Origin: Onchidella celtica
Taxonomy: Eukaryota; Mollusca; Gastropoda; Systellommatophora; Onchidiidae
Direction: 5' to 3'
NCBI GenBank assembly: GCA_963931925.1
Contig: OZ007579.1
Coordinates: 35,914,466-35,978,465 of the forward strand
Length of the DNA stretch: 64,000 nucleotides
This document shows positions 21,690 through 32,551 of this stretch, in pieces; position 1 is the stretch's first letter, and each line of letters opens with the position of its first letter. Both the position numbers and the translations under genes were made by a program. The notes under the pieces are model-generated. The model did no database searches and was not told the origin of the DNA. It worked only from the letters and a program-made list of their open reading frames with translations.

Positions 21690-22025
21690 ACGCCGAAATA
21701 CGCAATTGCAAACAAACAAAGCTAATAGTCATAGTGAAATTCATGCTACAACAAAAGTGTATGGGCCGGGCATGTGGGAAGGATATGGACAAAACGCCGC
21801 ACTGAATGGCAACCATGGACAGGAAAAGGGACAGCCAGGAAGAAGATGGCAGGATGATGTTAAACAGAGAGGTGGGAACAACATGGATGAGGAAGACATC
21901 AGACAGAAAGGAATGGAAGTCATTGTCGGAGGGCTACATCCTGCAGTGGATGGACAATGCCAAGGTGAAAGATGGAAACAACTCTGTGACAGTGTCAGTC
22001 AAAGCTGTCATTAGTCTATGGAAAT
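21690..22025 (+). pseudogene. LINE reverse-transcriptase C-terminal tail, frameshifted
   Basis: Two overlapping frames together give the standard ending of a non-LTR retrotransposon ORF2. Around 21770-21860 one frame has GRRWQDDV, the usual G-R-P-x-x-R-W-x-D-D-I block. The next frame, 21850-22010, has VGTTWMRKTSDRKEWKSLSE, then GYILQWMD. At least one frameshift separates them. The endonuclease and polymerase motifs are absent, so this is a 5'-truncated dead copy, as expected of target-primed reverse transcription. The clade is not assignable by eye. The same ending is seen on the other strand at 11775-11920. Confidence 0.7.
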
Positions 22026-22467
22026 GACCGTGTCAATATGTAGTCACGAACCTGGGCTGGAGGTGAAATTATTGTCATTGTTTATTGCCTGTCAGATACG
22101 GAATTGTGAGAAGCGTGAAAATGCAAAGTCATAGATGTTGATCCTAACTAGTAATGGAATGCCAAGTATCGGTCGGTGCTATGCTATTCACCTTGATTAC
22201 CCACTATCTTTCTCTTTCTCTCTCTCTGTCTCCCCCCCCCCCCATCCTCATGGCTCCGACAATGATCTCTCACTTCAGATTTTGATGGGGGGTCCTCTTC
22301 CTCTGAAGATTCCTTGCCACTATTTCTTCCAAGAGTTTCAATTAAACAAAATGTTCAGTATACAATACTACCTTGATTATATTCCTTTGATGACTACTGT
22401 GAATACATTCATATGTACATAGGGGGTGGGTTTAGCTGGTCATCGGGACACTTATTTTAACTAAATG

Positions 22468-22710
22468 ATCGGGTATTTTCCATATTGAAGTATGTCTTTT
22501 CAAGAAATTTAGGGTCGAAATTTTGAAGGGTTGTGTAAAATCAGGGGACAACCTTACGTCACAAACACATACCTCGAAAAGTGTTTAAGCGATTGGAATG
22601 ACACTTATACATAAGGAAATTAGGAGTGAGAGAACCACTTCCATGACAAAACCTCAAAATCCGCAAAATGTCGCGTACAACAATTATGGCAAATACCCCT
22701 CAAAATTACC
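22468..22710. mobile_element. R5 family, copy 3
   Basis: Ends TCGGGTATTTTCC and AAATACCCCTC, internal TGACACTTATACATAAGGAA and 'CATGACAAAACCTCAAAATC' blocks. Confidence 0.75.
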
Positions 22711-22759
22711 ATGATTACTTTTCCGTGGTGGTATTACTGTGAATACACTCTGCAGTAAG

Positions 22760-23400
22760 AGGTCGTCCCTGAAGAAAATGCGTACCTGTTTGGCACAAGA
22801 GTTTTGTTTGCAAAAGCATGGGACATGGAGGGTTTGACAGCATTACAAATGCCTGTTTAGAAGAGGACTGGCGGTCCAATAGCGCTGGGACAAGTACTTG
22901 AGAGACAGACAGATAGGAAAGACAAGCATAGGAATACTACGGTAAGGGGATCTGCCCTGCAGAACACTCGTTCTTGTTTGGTATAAGAGTTCTGTTCACA
23001 AAAGCAGGAGGCATGCAGGGTTTGACAGTATTGCAAATGCCTATTTAGAAGAGGACTGGCGGCCCGCTGACGCTAGGACAAGGACTAGAGACAGACGGAC
23101 AGATAGGACAGAGAAGCATAGCAAATTATAGTGCAGTAAGTGTTCCTTGCAGAACTCACATACTTGTTTGGTATAAGATTACTGTTTACAAACGTTGGGG
23201 ACATGAAGTTTTGACAATATTGGAGGGTTTGACAGTATTGCAAATGCCTGTATAGAAGAGAACTGACGGTCCGCTAGCTCTTGGACACGGACTAGAGCAG
23301 GACAGAAAGGACAGTGGAGCGTGTAGGATGCCTTCCTTACAGAACATGCGTAATTGTTTGATGCAAGGGACGTGTACTCGTTTACAAACGTAGAGCACTA
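22760..23400. repeat. tandem array, unit about 189 bp, 3-4 copies
   Basis: The landmark TGTTTG(G) occurs at 22787, 22975, 23165 and 23355 (spacings 188, 190, 190). Shared blocks include 'GGGTTTGACAGTATTGCAAA', TGCCTRTWTAGAAGAG and a GACAGA-rich GGACAAGGACTAGAG segment. No conserved frame. Confidence 0.88.
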
Positions 23401-23859
23401 TTTCTTCATTATCGTAAGAGTGTTCAGCGAAACATGCACACGCGTCTGGACGAATCAGATATTCCGTGGTACTTGTTTTTATGCAATGTAGTTTAATTGA
23501 TTGACATGGATTGGCTATTTTTTTTTTAGGATGTCTTTAGTGCACTGCAATTTACATTATAATTAGAGTTATTGTTTGTTGCCATTGTAGAAAAAGAAGA
23601 GGGGCGGCGCAAGTGTCAAGGGCAAACGCTACACTGCGCCATTCCTCTCATTCACAGGAACCCTCAAAACCATATAACAACGGTTGTGATTTGTACCTGT
23701 TTTCAGCCTGGACCCATAACGGAAAAACAAGGTTTTGACGTCAGCAAGCTGTGACAAGAATTCATAATTTTGCCCCGTGCTTTATTATGGTGGCCGTCAC
23801 CTGCACTGTCCCCACTGGGAACAAGGGCAGCCCTTCACGTCTCATAATCAGGCCCTTTG

Positions 23860-23905
23860 TCATACACACACACACGCACACGCACGCACCCCCCCCCCTC
23901 CCCCT
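23860..23905. repeat. (CA)n and poly-C tract
   Basis: CACACG variants followed by C9 and a TCCCCC step. Confidence 0.85.
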
Positions 23906-23947
23906 GCGAAAACAGGAAACAAACTTTAATCAGCATGTCTGCACAAT

Positions 23948-24253
23948 CAAGGTTTCCCTTAGCCTGGGGTAAATTTTCCTCACCCGTGGAGTAAATTTTC
24001 GATTTCTGGATTAAGGATTAAAAAAAAAAAATTATAATTTTTGAAAAAGTCTTGCTTGGGCTGAAGAGAAAACTTGGAAGTAGGCCTATATGGCATGTGT
24101 CATGATTATTTTTACTGTTATTATTAATTGAGTTTGTCGATTGTTTTGTGCTGGAAGTATAAACTCAGATTTCTGAACAAAACAGGGTGGGCGTAACATT
24201 ACTTTCGAAGAGTTGCCAGGGGTAAAGAGGACTTAAAGGTTTGGGGACCCCTG
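23948..24253. mobile_element. hAT-like family B, short decayed copy
   Basis: The left end 'GGTTTCCCTTAGCCTGGGG' and right end 'TTTGGGGACCCCTG' are eroded inverted repeats. 'GAAGTATAAACTCAGATTTC' near 24156 is shared with the larger copy at 27385-28319 (28200 region), confirming the relation. Confidence 0.6.
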
Positions 24254-24254
24254 A

Positions 24255-24560
24255 CATAATCCAAGACCTTTTTTTTTTGTTAAACTTTGTTTTTTTTTGT
24301 TTTTTTTTTTAAACAGATGAACTTCAGACATGTTTCAGTTCAGAAAACATCGTTGGAAATTTAGAATTATTTACGTGGTGTACGAGCCGGCCTCTGTCTG
24401 TTCTCATTCATTTGTTCCCATATGGTCCCAATTTCATTCATGTCTTTGTTAAGCCGTGCAGGATCCCCGTCTCGTGAATACGACAGCGCTGTAAAAAAAT
24501 TAAGATAGGCGAGAGAGTCATGCATAATGCAAGGGTATCTTAATTATTATTTAAATTTAA
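24255..24560. other. unassigned stretch with poly-T tracts
   Basis: T runs near 24270-24310; no gene recognised. Confidence 0.4.
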
Positions 24561-24929
24561 AAAAATTCTGGCGGGAGTATTTCATTGTGGTGCAATTTTG
24601 GCCAATTTTTTTTTTTTCGCTCAACGTTACAGCCTAAGTCAGTAACTGACCATTTCAAACATTATAAAATCAATTTTCTCAAGTGTCAACTACTCTAACC
24701 CAATCTCTTCTGTATCCACCTGTTGTATTTAGTCAAGTTTCGAGCATTTAAAAAAAATAAAAAATTGTAAAGATGTAAAATACAATGATATCTTTTTGTG
24801 CTCCCTTTGGTAAGTTCACCGCACGGAGAGACTGTATTTGACATACGTTCAGTTGGTGCGTAGTGCCCTGCCGCGCATGAGTTCTGAAGCAAAACTGTGG
24901 ATTATGGGAAATTGTCTAGATCACAGAGC

Positions 24930-25150
24930 GTTTAAAAGCACAAGCATGGTACACAATCCTACGTATCATTACATAAACATAATTAGATCAAAACTCAGTT
25001 AACTCAATAACAGGCTTACATGGAGTGACGTGGTAAGGAACCTTAGTGAAATCAGGCACACATCTAACTAAAGTGTCTTGTTGAGGCGAATTGCAGAGGG
25101 CAAAAACGATGTGATGCCGGACACAGTTCTATAACAACGATCTTCTCTCA
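24930..25150. repeat. interspersed repeat family R7, copy 1
   Basis: 'ATTACATAAACATAATTAGA', 'GTAAGGAACCTTAGTGAAAT' and 'GCAGAGGGCAAAAACGAT' occur in the same order at 54400-54605. Probably the 3' region of one retroelement family, but no coding part is seen. Confidence 0.65.
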
Positions 25151-25372
25151 TAGTCTCATACAGACAGGCATTCGTAAATAGATGTGACGGAGAGTTTTTA
25201 TGTTAAAAAAATAATCGTCACTGGTGTACGATAATGTCAGACTTACGCTGACGGTTCGTGGCATTCCTGGCCATGAGGGCGATCAGATAATATCATACAA
25301 AAAGAACTGCGCCAGTAGGAAAATGTAATCATCCAAAAGAGTCGTAGTGCCGTAAGTCATCTATTAGCTGAT

Positions 25373-25479
25373 TTAGGGGAACGTCGTCTACATGTAGTTA
25401 CAATGAGGAATAGAGAACATCTTGAGTTGTGTTCACTGTTTAGGTATGGCCTATACTACAAAATGACACGGTCCCCTAG
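25373..25479. mobile_element. TTAGGGGACC family copy
   Basis: Starts TTAGGGGAACGT, ends GACACGGTCCCCTAG; the core has TTGAGTTGTGTTCACTGTT. Confidence 0.7.
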
Positions 25480-25534
25480 CTACAGCACCAGAGGACAGGA
25501 AAAGGAACCGTTTTTCTCCAAAGTATCTCAAAAG

Positions 25535-25552
25535 TGTCCCCCCCCCCCCCCC
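25535..25552. repeat. poly-C tract
   Basis: C run of about 15. Confidence 0.9.
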
Positions 25553-25559
25553 AATAAAA

Positions 25560-26080
25560 TCTATATTATATGCCATTAACGTACAGCAGTGACGATGTAT
25601 CCATTTTCCCAGAATTATTCCATGCGTGACCCTGAAGGTCGTGTATTATAGCCGTGTTTGTATAGATCAGATGTTTACACTACATGGACCTTGCCATATG
25701 TAAAGACAGAAAGAAAAACATGCATTTCACAAGCTTGAACATTCAACGCCTGAAAAGAAAATGACATCACAGATTCTGGCCTTTCAGGTCTTCATAGATT
25801 TTGAAATATCATAAGCTCTGAAAATATCGCAGTTTTCGGCCTGGAAAACGTCCAATCCAATGACTAGAGAAAGTTCCAGTAAATGGACAAAAGGCCTTAG
25901 CATTCTCGTCATAATGCCACTGTGAAGGGCATATTTGTGTTCAAGCATTTACCCCTGTGCACTGAAGCTGATATTTTTCTGGGATTGGAGTCTTCGGCCA
26001 TTCGGTGTATGTTAATGACACTGAGGAACATCTCTGGTTGCCTAGACACAAAGTTTAAAAAAAAAGTCTTTATCCCTGCG
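25560..26080. other. unassigned stretch
   Basis: No host exon seen. Open frames on both strands at 25909-26230 carry no known motif. Confidence 0.35.
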
Positions 26081-26084
26081 GCTG

Positions 26085-26285
26085 CTGGAATGGTTTCCCG
26101 AATGTTGTTGGTGTTGGCTTCCTTCTGTCTCGAGAGACAATGGATTGTGTGCCCCTGGCATGTCAGTCCGGGTCGCTGCAGCACCTGTACCGTCACATCT
26201 AGCCCCGGGATTATTTCTGCTGACTGCTGACTGCTTCCTGCATTCCTTCTTCTCCTCCAACTGCTCCTGTCTCCGTTTCTCGCCC
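26085..26285. repeat. repeat shared with the core of R4 copy 2
   Basis: 'GGGTCGCTGCAGCACCTGTA', a CTGCTCCTGTCTCC block and TCTCGCCCG parallel 'TGGTCGCTGCAGCGCCTG', CTGCTCTTGCCTCC and TCTCACCCG at 43665-43820. Confidence 0.5.
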
Positions 26286-26347
26286 GGTTACATTATGTAA
26301 TGTAATGTAATGTCATAATTAACTTGTATACCAGTCAAATCCCCCCC

Positions 26348-26486
<139 letters not shown>

Positions 26487-26622
26487 GTGCTCTAAGGCGC
26501 GGAACTAAAATTTACAAAAATGATTAACATAAGATCAATTCATCATGCTCCCACTCACACATATGAACAAACACTTGATCTACTCTCATTCTCAAACCTC
26601 TGAGACCAAAAAGAGACATCAT

Positions 26623-26780
26623 TCAGTTTCAGTGAAATCAGTCCTGAACGATTCAGTTTTGAGACTATTTTTAAATATGACGATGTTGTCACTTTTCCTG
26701 GTGTCAACTCTGATGTCGTTCCACAATTTAGGCCCACCAATAGAAAAAGCCTTTTCATTAAGCGACAGTATGACATGACA
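26623..26780 (-). pseudogene. LINE ORF2 extreme C-terminus
   Basis: The minus-strand frame ending at the TGA at 26623-26625 reads LNEKAFSIGGPKLWNDIR, then DTRKSD and FKNSLKTE. The pattern F-S-x-x-G-P-x-L-W-N-x-x-x-x-x-x-R, followed about 15 residues later by F-K-x-x-L-K-T, closes the reverse transcriptase proteins of CR1/L2-like and related LINEs. Only about 50 codons remain. The sequence 3' of the stop runs toward ATTACATTATGTAATGTAAT near 26288, a plausible short-repeat tail, with the long CT run lodged in the 3' UTR. Confidence 0.65.
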
Positions 26781-27819
26781 TGTGCTACAATGAGGGGCAT
26801 TTTGGATTTAGCAGTTTACTTCCACGTACAGAAACGGTTTTTGTCTTTTTTGGAGGACTTCAGTGTATAATAAAACATTGAGGGTCGCGCATGATTGGTT
26901 ATTCAGAAATCATATTTTAATGTTTCCCCCATACACTGAAACGGGGTCCTTTCCAAGACGGACTTATGACTATCATGATAATGAGGTACGTGAGAGATAT
27001 AAATACCCATGTAACTATGCAGCCGTTGCGTCCGCGTACTGTACTACAGAAACAAAATCTTTCCGAGAGCTGGTGTAAGCTGCGGGCTTAACTTAAATAA
27101 CCTTTCAATTAGTGAAACAACGACAGCGGGCAAAAATTTGTAGTAATGTTTTTCCCCCGACTGTTACATTGGTTCCCGTAGTTCGCCAAGCAATTTTGGT
27201 TGAAATCTTGATTATTGAGTGTGAACCTCCCTGGTCTTCACGTAATGAAACTTGTTATACCCAAACCGCCATTTGCACTTATATGGCTGTGTTTGTTACC
27301 AGTAACGTAATCATGCATGAAAAGGGCACGTTGACATTCTGTCTGGAAGAAGGACGAGCGGGCCTTTTTTGCACTACACTATGGCAGGGGTTCCCAACCT
27401 GGGTCCCTGTAGAGGGGGTGGGGTAGATTTCACCCGTCTATGAGTTAAATTTCCAGATTCTCGATTTGTACATATTAAAAATTATAATAATACATTGTAA
27501 TAGTAATTATAACAAAAATCAGAAATTGAGAAGAAAATCTGAAGTACGCCTGGCCTAGCCTTGTTATGTGCTGTTATTATTACTATTGTTATTTGAACTT
27601 AAAATGATAATGTCAAAAAACAGTATTTAAAAACCCCTCCTTTGTCTGTTGCGTAATGGTATTTTTATGGACTCGCAGCTAAGTATTCGTATTGGTTTAA
27701 CATTGTACGTTTTCGTTTTATTAATTTTGTTCAATTGTTTTATTGGTTCAATTTTTCCATCCTGTTACATTTTTTTTTCGTGATGAAGGTTTATCTACCG
27801 AAAGTTTGATTTGTCTTCC

Positions 27820-27905
27820 CTTTCCTTTTGCGTTTCTTTGTAATATCGTTACTGTATTATTTCTGACTCGAGGCCTTGCTGCATACACGTTTTTCTTTTT
27901 GCAAT
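27820..27905 (+). repeat. fragment of the 60.2 kb foldback family
   Basis: TTTGCGTTTCTTTG, 'GACTCGAGGCCTTGCTGCAT' and GTTTTTCTTTTTGC follow the same order as in one arm of the 60.2 kb foldback. Confidence 0.55.
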
Positions 27906-27924
27906 GGCGACCTTAGTCGTTGTC

Positions 27925-28172
27925 TGTTCCAAGATTCCAACTCCACTTTTTGGGCAGCTGAGAAATTCCACGTCAGACGTTTGTGGCCCTAGAATTGTGA
28001 TAGGAGGTTAGAATAATTCAGAACGGTGAAACAGCTTCTTAAGTGCCACGGCGGATTTTAAACAAGTGTCAAAGTGTGCATTAATGTTGTTATACCTCTT
28101 TCACGTACCAAAAAGATCTCCATTTTTTCCCCCAGAAAATCGAGATAGAGCAAACAAAAACTAAGGCCGAGA
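27925..28172 (+). mobile_element. R1 family, copy 3
   Basis: Full-length pattern from 'CCAACTCCACTTTTTGGGCA' through GTGAAACAGCTTCTTAAGTG to 'GAGATAGAGCAAACAAAAAC', nested in the hAT-like family B element. Confidence 0.75.
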
Positions 28173-28909
28173 TATTTTGACCTCACACTTTATTAGGGTA
28201 GAAGTATAAACTCAAATTACTGAACAAAATAGCCAGGGGGTGGGGAGTGCCGGTGATGGTAAATGTACTTTAGAAATATTGCCATTGATAACCTGGACGC
28301 CAAAGGTTGGGAACCAATGCATTATTTGGCGATGACGCAGTATTTACGCAAAGCTGTGTCAAGTACTCTCGTCTCAGATTCTTACAACGCCCTTGAAGTT
28401 GAGGCACGGGGACACACCATTGTACTGCATTTATTTTGCGCGCGGTTACGGATTGATTACGACCACATTTCCGTGACTGTTCCGCGGGGTGTTTTTGTAT
28501 TGTGGGAAATTGTGGAAGATTTTTGGGGCGAGGGCAAAGAATGTAGAAGTAGCGAGAGGTTGGCGCTTTGGAATCGCTTTCATTCATTGAGTTTTGCGGT
28601 TTACAAAATGAATTCGGAGCACGCTGTGACGCTGTCAGTGCGCATGCGACATACTCGTATTCAGCTAGTCTGCATAATTATCTGCGGCACTCAACCTGTA
28701 GTGTGTGTGAAAATGACTCTGTCAGTGTGTTTGAGGCACTGTCAGTATTTTTGTTCATGTGACATGTCAGACTATGATGCAGAATAACATCAGTAAAAAT
28801 GAGATGTCTGCTGAGACAAGCTTTTTGGGTCTCAGTAAGAAACAGTAAGGAGTGGGGAAATGAGAGCAAAAACAGGTCTAGAACCAGTACCAACCCAGCC
28901 CTCAGCCTT

Positions 28910-29090
28910 ACGCAAACCCGACCTGTAGGATTGGCGTCAAGTTTGTACAGAGGAATGACATCGTTCCTACGTAGATCCGCATGTTGCGATATCGTGCCGA
29001 CGTCGGTTTGATGTAAAGAAGCCGCCCCTCTTATAATCCTACCAACCAGACCGAAATCCTATATAAATCTCCGTCGGAATGACGTAGGGA
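28910..29090. repeat. R2 family copy, directly before a LINE tail
   Basis: Contains 'GAATGACATCGTTCCTACGT', GATATCGTGCCGACGTCGG and 'ATAAATCTCCGTCGGAATGA'. Confidence 0.55.
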
Positions 29091-29119
29091 CGCTGGTTGG
29101 GACGCTATGAGTAGAAGCA

Positions 29120-29285
29120 GCAAGTGAAATGGTTTGGACACCTCATAGGAATGTCGCCAGATGTACACCTTCAAAGGTATAGTTTTGTATTGAAATGTAG
29201 TGGCAGAAAACCCGGAGGACGACCACATAGACGATGGAGCGATGACGTCATGAACACCATAACATCTGTTCTAGGTCTTCGCTAA
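29120..29285 (+). pseudogene. LINE reverse-transcriptase C-terminal tail, second family
   Basis: One frame reads VKWFGHLIGMSPD, then GRKPGGRPHRRWSDDVM and ITSVLGL. K-W-F-G-H-x-x-x-M followed by G-R-P-x-x-R-W-x-D-D-V is the familiar end of LINE ORF2 proteins, but the wording differs from the copy at 21690-22025, so it is another family. It is 5'-truncated, only about 55 codons long. Confidence 0.65.
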
Positions 29286-29904
29286 TGGCATATTAATAAG
29301 ACATTTTGAAACTTTTGAGATATTCAGAAAAAAAAACAACAACAACAACCCTATTTCTTTTCTTGTCATTTGGTGACTTATTTCTATTATGATTCTACTG
29401 GAGTATTACATTTTCCTATTGATGTATTTCTTTTTCTATAATATCATCTGATAGCCCTCATGCTTAGGAATGCCATGAGCCGTCAGCTGCATTTTGGTAT
29501 TAGTCTGACCTAATGATATGCCATTATAGTAGAGGAGTGGCGATAATATTACTACCAGATGCTGCTTCCCTCGCACACTCGATCAAGATACCTACAATCC
29601 CGTCGACACCACTCAAAGATATTTTCACTTTACGTTAGCTCTTCAGCTCTAGTATGCAAAGCGTGTGTTCGCTTCCTCTCACGTCACGTCGCCTCCTAAA
29701 GAGTAAAGCAACCTTAAACCCCACATGTTTTTTACAAAATACATGTATTAAACAATATCATATAATGTAGCGTTGTTTGTTGTTGTTGTTTTTATCTTTG
29801 GAAGGTCGGTTTGACATTCATTCCAACCACCCATCCTGTTGTCTCACTTTTCCGATAGGTCATTATTTTATTCATGTTGCTGATAAGGAAAGAATGTGAA
29901 AATA

Positions 29905-30540
29905 AAGATGGTCGTAACCAACACGGAGCATTGGTTTGGAACAATCAAATGGAAACAGAAATGACATCTCTTACATACAGACAACAAAAAGACTCTAGTA
30001 ATATCATTTACATGATCGTAACTAACACGGAGCATTGGTTTGTTACAGCCCAATGGAAACAAATGACCATCACTTACATACAGAAAACAATTTAATAGAC
30101 TCTAGTAGTATCATATGCATGATCGTAACCACCACTTAGCTTTGGTTTGACACAGTCAGATGGAAACAGAAATGACCAACACTTACACACACAAAGCAAA
30201 TAGTCTCTAGTAATGTCTTTTGCATGATCGTAACCAACATGGAGCATTGGTTTGACACTTTCAGATGGAAACAGAAATGACCATCACTTACACACAGAAA
30301 GCAAATAGGCTCTAGTAATATCTTTTGCATGGTCGTAACCAACATGGAGCATTGGTTTGACACAGTCAGATGGAAACAGAAATCTCCATCACTTACATAA
30401 AGGAAACTTAATAGACTCTAGTAATATCTTTTGCATGGTCGTAACCAACATGGAGCATGGGTTTGACACAGTCAGATGGAAACAAATGACCATCACTTAC
30501 ACACAAAGATCAGAGAGACACTACTGATATCATTTACATA
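29905..30540. repeat. tandem array, unit about 105 bp, six copies
   Basis: The landmark TCGTAAC occurs at 29912, 30016, 30123, 30228, 30333 and 30439 (spacings 104, 107, 105, 105, 106). Each unit carries 'GGAGCATTGGTTTGACAC', AGATGGAAACAGAAATGACC and TCTAGTAATATC. Low divergence suggests recent amplification. The minus-strand Cys/Phe-rich frame is not a gene. Confidence 0.93.
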
Positions 30541-30828
30541 AGAGTATGAGTTCACGATTCTCGCCTGATAAATGCAGCGGGCGATTGCCATCTGGACTCC
30601 CACCCTCTGTAGGGTCTCCAGTCCTCCACCCTCATGCCCGACTTCTTATGTTATAGTGATTTATAAGGACGAACTATATAAGCCGGTCACGGTTCACCTG
30701 GCGACCTCGATGTTTGGTCATGCTTGAAGATGTAGCTCATTTGGAATGAGCCAGACAACTGAAAGGTGAACGAAGATTTGCGGAAGAGGAAACAGTGTCC
30801 TGGCCCATTGAATATTCCGCCGTCCTAA

Positions 30829-31364
30829 GTGTAGTGACATACTAGACGCGGCAAACTGCTGCCGCACGCGGGAGCGGTAAAAAAAACCCGCCAACACGTG
30901 TTATCCTATGAGACCTGACATACTAGAGAAACCGTCGTCGCGCGCGGGAGCGGTTGCCGCTGTCTGATTTTTTTCTGCCGCGCCTGTCGGCGGGAAAATG
31001 AGAACCGCAACCGCGCGCGGGAGCGGTTTTCAGAGACAGCACATGTTAGGCTATGGCTAGTGACATACTATCCCGCTCGCCGCGGCGGGATTTTTATCAG
31101 GTGCACTTCGTTTCTCGCACACAGTCCTGTTTCTTTTTTTCAGAAATAATATTCAGATATTGTGAACTTTTCGAATATGTCTGCGGAAGTTATTATTAGT
31201 ATGGTGGAGCAACAGCCTGCTATCTGGGACAAGGGTTGTGAGAAAAACGCACTGGAGGGAGGTTTGCCGCTCATAGTATGTCAGGTTCAAACTTACGCGG
31301 TTTGCAGCTGCCGCGCGCGGGAACGGCAAACCGCGACAGCACGCGGCATAGTATGTCACTACAC
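30829..31364. mobile_element. Harbinger-like non-autonomous element with TAA target duplication
   Basis: Starts GTGTAGTGACATACTA and ends with the exact complement TAGTATGTCACTACAC. It is flanked by TAA at 30826-30828 and 31365-31367, the 3-bp TWA duplication typical of PIF/Harbinger elements. Subterminal GTGACATACTA and GCGCGCGGGA(G/A)CGG motifs repeat several times at both ends, as binding-site arrays of such elements do. Very GC-rich compared with its surroundings. It encloses a short coding remnant (31177-31260). Confidence 0.88.
31177..31260 (+). pseudogene. MADF-type domain start inside a Harbinger-like element
   Basis: From the ATG at 31177 the frame reads MSAEVIISMVEQQPAIWDKG. A short acidic start, then I-x-x-V-x-x-x-P-x-(I/L)-W-D-K, is how MADF (Myb/SANT-like) DNA-binding domains begin. 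PIF/Harbinger transposons carry a second ORF with exactly this kind of domain, which agrees with the TAA-flanked termini. The rest of the domain is missing; the frame passes after about 28 codons into terminal repeat DNA. Remnant, not a gene. Domain call is by pattern only. Confidence 0.5.
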
Positions 31365-31439
31365 TAAGACCCTTTTCACGCGGCGCGGGTGCTGCCCGCA
31401 GACTTTAGAGGCTGAGGTTTCAGTTATTTTGGCTGCTGT

Positions 31440-31625
31440 GAGTTGTTTTTTTTTAATGATGTGGGCTACTGTGGCCAATTTTATTTGTATTTGTATTAAT
31501 CCCATTTGGGAAATTTGCCTTTGTGTCATTGCACTCAGTTACAACTGGAGCAGACACGCCGTCGCCACAGTGCAGCGCCGGTCGGCGGTTTTTTTTTGGG
31601 GGGGGGGGGGTGGATATGTATGTAA
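31440..31625 (+). repeat. repeat R8 ending in poly-G, copy 1
   Basis: 'AATCCCATTTGGGAAATTTG', 'AACTGGAGCAGACACGCCGT' and GCAGCGCCGGTCG are followed after a few bases by a G14 run. The copy at 38600-38735 has the same end and the same G run. Confidence 0.75.
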
Positions 31626-31852
31626 GCAGGATTTATAAATGTTCCTAGACCTTGAACTGATCTCTGCCGGGAGATACAGGAAACGGGAGATTTGTTGGGT
31701 GTACCCTATAATATTTTGGAGTTTATTCGAATAGGATACAAAAGGATTGAACGGTAAAACATGGCGAAGATGAAATGTAAACATTGAGGTATGCTTGTTG
31801 ACCTTGAGAAATGGCGTGTCGGGGATCCGTTGTATGTATGCTCCTCCACCGT

Positions 31853-31854
<2 letters not shown>

Positions 31855-31894
<40 letters not shown>

Positions 31895-31905
31895 AGGGTT
31901 CTCCA
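31855..31905. repeat. (GA)n and poly-G tract
   Basis: GA x12 then G11 and a GAGGG step. Confidence 0.9.
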
Positions 31906-32179
31906 GCTGCGGGTCAGGAAAGTGATTTTCAGTGGTTACGTTAATGCCGCCTAGAACTTATGTAAGAAGTGCATAGAGAAGAGAGAGAGAGGAAGGACAA
32001 AAAGCGATCCCACACAATGAATTTGGGCATGTTTCATGCTAGATCGACCCCATGCTTTTCACAAATTTCTCCACGAGATTCAAAAGAAAGATGCCAAGGA
32101 AAGGGGCCATTGGCTTATCCAACACACTTCATTTCATTGAGAAGGAAGAATGTAAGTGTAGATATCTTCATCATATTAA

Positions 32180-32215
32180 AACACACCCCCTCCCCCCCCC
32201 CCCCCCCCCCCAGTC
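32180..32215. repeat. poly-C tract
   Basis: C5T followed by about 22 C residues. Confidence 0.9.
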
Positions 32216-32551
32216 GGAAGACCATTGATAAAGTGTAATATTTTCTCTCTCGCCTGCCATGTCAGTTGTAACTGAATATTTCGTCCTCGGTGCAGGATAG
32301 AACGTCTTGATCCTGACGTATAATTGTTTAACCCCTCATTTCTGTTTGATGATATCAATGTGAATGCCATTCCAGTCAAGCATCAGGTGGTGTCAACATT
32401 GACATTTACCTTCAATTTCAATGATGTGCCGTTTAGCTTCGGTTAAAACATGCACGGCCAGGTCTCCCAGTGGCGCAGTGGTTCTTAACATTTGAAGACC
32501 TGTTTCCCCGGACATTTATGTCTCCTAGCTTCATTTGGCCACCCAATTTCT

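Larger units (their letters stand above)
27385..28319. mobile_element. hAT-like family B, long copy containing an R1 element
   Basis: The left end CAGGGGTTCCCAACCTGGGT and right end AAAGGTTGGGAACCAATG are inverted. The R1 repeat at 27925-28172 lies inside. The immediate 8-bp flanks (CACTATGG and CATTATTT) agree only partly, so the target duplication is not established. No transposase is recognisable. Confidence 0.65.

Noticed and set aside
28263..28787. Open frame of 174 codons, + strand
   Set aside because: It begins inside the right end of a hAT-like element, has no recognisable domain and no codon pattern.
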